A stretch of 64,000 nucleotides of DNA from Nitrososphaerota archaeon (GTDB lineage Archaea > Thermoproteota > Nitrososphaeria > Nitrososphaerales > CADDZS01): contig JAJPHP010000064.1 in NCBI GenBank assembly GCA_021325255.1, forward strand, positions 58,409 to 122,408. The letters are read 5' to 3'. Below, piece after piece: positions 62,497 through 64,000 of the stretch. Below the pieces are notes generated by a model, which worked only from the letters and a program-made list of their open reading frames with translations, did not search any database and was not told the DNA's origin. Each line of letters starts with the position of its first letter. The stretch's first letter is position 1. The position numbers and the translations under genes are program-made.

Positions 62497-62685
62497 TTAC
62501 TTTGCCTTTGATCTGCCGCGCCTAGACCTCTTCAGCTCTGCCTTTGACTTTCGACCGTGGCGCCACTGGGTCCCTCTTCGCTTCCTTGTCCTAGCCGCAT
62601 TTTCGGCGGATTGGCGCCTGTTCCTTCTTGCTTGTGCCTCATCGGGATAGTATTCTTTCCTAATTTCGCTACAGCTTGCGACCAT
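62497..62685 (-). CDS. Small Arg/Lys-rich protein
   Basis: A 62-residue very basic protein (ARRNRRQSAENAARTRKRRG, then KSKAELKRSRRGRSKAK). It starts 12 bases after the stop of the next gene upstream (62698-62889), so the two are probably one operon. Likely a nucleic-acid binder; no family is recognised. Confidence 0.55.
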   Translation of the reverse strand: MVASCSEIRKEYYPDEAQARRNRRQSAENAARTRKRRGTQWRHGRKSKAELKRSRRGRSKAK

Positions 62686-62697
62686 CGATTTATTCCC

Positions 62698-62889
62698 TCA
62701 ACTCTCTTTCTCTTCACGTTTCTCATGTGGCATGTCTTTGTGAACAGTTGCCCAGGCAATCTGTTTTGAACGTCTTGGACTCATGCCTCGGTTTCTCTCG
62801 GACCTCTCGATATGCTGTGCTTCCCTCTTCGCTTTGGACGAGTGTCGGTGTCCTTTCCCGCCAGCGCTGCCTTTTCTCTTTCTTGGCAT
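62698..62889 (-). CDS. Small ChaB/plasmid-stabilisation-like basic protein
   Basis: A 63-residue protein, MPRKRKGSAGGKGHRHSSKA at the start. The segment AKREAQHIERSERNRGMSPR followed by AWATVHKDM matches the short pattern KRKAEHI..(Y/S)E.RG.S...AWATVNK of bacterial small proteins often annotated as plasmid stabilisation. The true function of that family is unclear. Pairs with the small gene downstream. Confidence 0.6.
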   Translation of the reverse strand: MPRKRKGSAGGKGHRHSSKAKREAQHIERSERNRGMSPRRSKQIAWATVHKDMPHEKREEKES

Positions 62890-63204
62890 AGTATGACTCT
62901 CAACACCCCTTGTGTTTTGTCCTCGGAAAATGATGTGGAATCGTGATTATCTAGTATTGTGCAACGTCAATATCGATTTATCTTCGATCTGGAACTCGAG
63001 AGTGTTTTCTTGGCTCTCGTCTAGATTGATTATTCATGATTCATTGAAAAAGGATGATTCGTTGCCCAATCTGGTTCATTGGAATACACGGAGAATTCGG
63101 CCATCATGACACTCTGCTATTCTTTCTTGCTCTGGTCTTCCGTGAAAAACTTATCAAAATGAGGCACCCTTCACTAACAGAAAGAGTGGCGATCAACTGA
63201 TAGA
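62890..63204 (+). other. 315-base gene-free region
   Basis: AT-rich spacer between the small basic gene pair and the four-Cys protein, transcribed divergently from it. No gene, tRNA or clear hairpin seen; it presumably holds both promoters. Confidence 0.4.
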
Positions 63205-63462
63205 TTGAGTCAGGAGAAGGAACAACAATCGGAACAGAGTCTGAAAAGGATCACTTGGCAATCTGAGAACTGTTTATCTTGCAAGTGGTTCCTTCCTGCG
63301 GATCCACTAAACGCGGATATTCTCTCGAATGGCAAGTGCCTAGAACCCAACTTGAAGAAATTCGAGCTAATCGTTACTGGGCGAGACTGGTGCAACAAGT
63401 TCGCCGAAATCACGCAGACGCAGATAGATAAGCTGCAAGAAAAAGCGATGAAGGGGAGTTGA
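63205..63462 (+). CDS. Small four-cysteine protein, possible metal or Fe-S binder
   Basis: An 85-residue protein with CLSCKWFLP, GKC and GRDWCNKF. The spacing C-x2-C ... C ... C with aromatic residues beside the cysteines recalls small high-potential iron-sulfur proteins and rubredoxin-like zinc proteins. No signal peptide. TTG start. Function unassigned. Confidence 0.6.
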   Translation: MSQEKEQQSEQSLKRITWQSENCLSCKWFLPADPLNADILSNGKCLEPNLKKFELIVTGRDWCNKFAEITQTQIDKLQEKAMKGS

Positions 63463-63776
63463 AATACTGAAAAAGCACTCGCTCGCACTACCGCACTAAC
63501 ATTTCATCCTCTTTGGCTTTATCGTTTCCTGCTTTATATGGCGAGTTATCTCCGTTCTGTACCCTCCTCTCGGGGGTACGATAGCTCTTTCTGGACAACA
63601 GTCGAAGTCTAAAGATGAGTGGAGTGGAATGTCCTCCTCTGAACAGTTTAGGAAGCATGGACGATGTATCGCAGCACGCGCGGCATTCTTCTTCACGCCC
63701 GTTTGAAGACTCCTGATGGGGCGTATAAATTGGGTCGAGAATTTATATGATGACAAAGGGATGTGCTGATTATCGC
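63463..63776 (-). other. Gene-poor region with repeat copy B
   Basis: Holds copy B of the palindrome/TATA module (63525-63579) and a GTCGAGAA half-site (63734-63741). A 101-codon minus-strand frame (63496-63801) runs straight through the inverted repeat and is probably not a gene. Confidence 0.45.
63525..63579 (-). repeat. Inverted-repeat plus TATA module, copy B
   Basis: On the minus strand GTACCCCC-N5-GAGGGTAC (63579-63559) is followed 18 bases on by CATATAAAGCAGGAAA. It aligns without gaps to copy A, 38 of 55 positions by hand count, with the arms, the AACGG and the TATA-GGAAA parts conserved. It points into the 3' end of the four-Cys gene, so a protein-coding target is not obvious. Confidence 0.6.
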
Positions 63777-63968
63777 CTAATAATACTGCGGGACGATACA
63801 ATATTTGTGAACTCCACCGTCATTCCACTGAATTCCTAGCTGCAGATTCTCTTCCCACAACCTGTTACAAGTCCGCGGCGGAATTTCCAAAACATCCTCG
63901 AAAATCCGAAAATCCAACTGGCGCCCTAATACCTTCCTCATAGCTAAACTGAAGGCTTCATTGCTCAC
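63777..63968 (-). CDS. Possible small protein under module C
   Basis: A minus-strand frame, VSNEAFSLAMRKVLGRQLDF to QWNDGGVHKYCIVPQYY, about 63 residues from GTG 63968 (ATG 63939-63941 is an alternative start). The frame stays open to 63998. It has normal-looking composition and lies directly downstream of the TATA box of copy C. No family recognised. Confidence 0.45.
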   Translation of the reverse strand: MSNEAFSLAMRKVLGRQLDFRIFEDVLEIPPRTCNRLWEENLQLGIQWNDGGVHKYCIVPQYY

Positions 63969-63970
63969 GG

Positions 63971-64000
63971 TTTCCCGCTTTAAATACCATGATAGCACCG
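63971..64000 (-). repeat. TATA module copy C, cut by right window edge
   Basis: The reverse complement of these 30 bases is identical to 36343-36372, including TATTTAAAGCGGGAAA. The match runs to the window edge, so the inverted repeat that precedes it in copies A and B probably lies just outside. It sits upstream of the small frame at 63777-63968. Confidence 0.75.

Noticed and set aside
63496..63801. 101-codon minus-strand frame
   Set aside because: Runs through the inverted-repeat module B and overlaps the frame at 63777-63968; no recognisable domain.
1..64000. CRISPR array, rRNA genes, prophage or toxin-antitoxin module
   Set aside because: No regularly spaced repeats, rRNA-like sequence, phage structural genes or recognisable toxin-antitoxin pair were seen.

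Overview
The window is a 64-kb archaeal chromosome segment. A large ribosomal protein block carries archaeal and eukaryote-type proteins (eS26, eS4, eL32, eL19). It also encodes RNase P protein Pop4/Rpp29, TFB, a PDCD5-like protein, Cbf5, archaeal adenylate and cytidylate kinases, an EMC3/Oxa1-type DUF106 protein, and an intron-containing tRNA. eS26, a fused one-chain GMP synthase and the gene order point to the Thermoproteota/TACK side, most likely a Nitrososphaeria (Thaumarchaeota)-like lineage. No ammonia-oxidation gene is seen. The EtfBA-FixC-FixX module, SdhAB and proline dehydrogenase suggest a heterotroph or mixotroph using organic acids and amino acids. That placement is inference; no rRNA gene is present.

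Layout. 1-7.7 kb: 5'-truncated inositol-phosphate synthase, eS26, archaetidylinositol-phosphate synthase, ThrRS, a PfkB kinase, a PDCD5-like protein and a SPOUT methyltransferase. 7.7-26.6 kb: the ribosomal superoperon (uL3 to uL15) running into SecY, Adk, DUF106, Cmk and Cbf5. uS14 (16420-16584) is a short gene in a narrow gap. 26.96-27.21 kb: a tRNA-Ser(GGA) gene interrupted three times. 27.3-35.8 kb: mixed small genes (UspA, Lrp ligand-binding domain, ABC exporter, methyltransferase, dCTP deaminase/dUTPase-like protein, TFB, CBS protein). 35.8-36.55 kb: a gene-free region rich in palindromes, with a sequence that recurs at the right end of the window. 36.5-46.2 kb: acylphosphatase, isocitrate dehydrogenase-like enzyme, the pterin/folate pair mptE and folP, a complete IS5-like element, guaB-guaA and a second PfkB kinase. 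47-57 kb: SHMT, nickel-pincer cofactor genes larE, larC (C-terminal part only) and larB, malate dehydrogenase, fixX-fixC-etfBA and a MobA-like protein. 57.4-61.2 kb: sdhA-sdhB and proline dehydrogenase. 61.6-64 kb: small lineage-specific genes and two more copies of the palindrome/TATA module.

How the genes fit together. The ribosomal block and its tail supply translation, RNase P, protein export and nucleotide kinases. Ino1 and the CDP-alcohol transferase give two steps to archaetidylinositol lipids. MptE, FolP and SHMT feed pterin and one-carbon metabolism. The isocitrate, succinate and malate dehydrogenases belong to the citric acid cycle. ProDH, SdhAB and EtfBA-FixCX all deliver electrons towards quinone. 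LarB, LarC and LarE imply that a LarA-type nickel-pincer racemase or epimerase is encoded elsewhere. The strongest oddities are the three-times-interrupted tRNA-Ser, the LarC C-terminal domain encoded without its N-terminal half, and the repeated palindrome plus TATA module.
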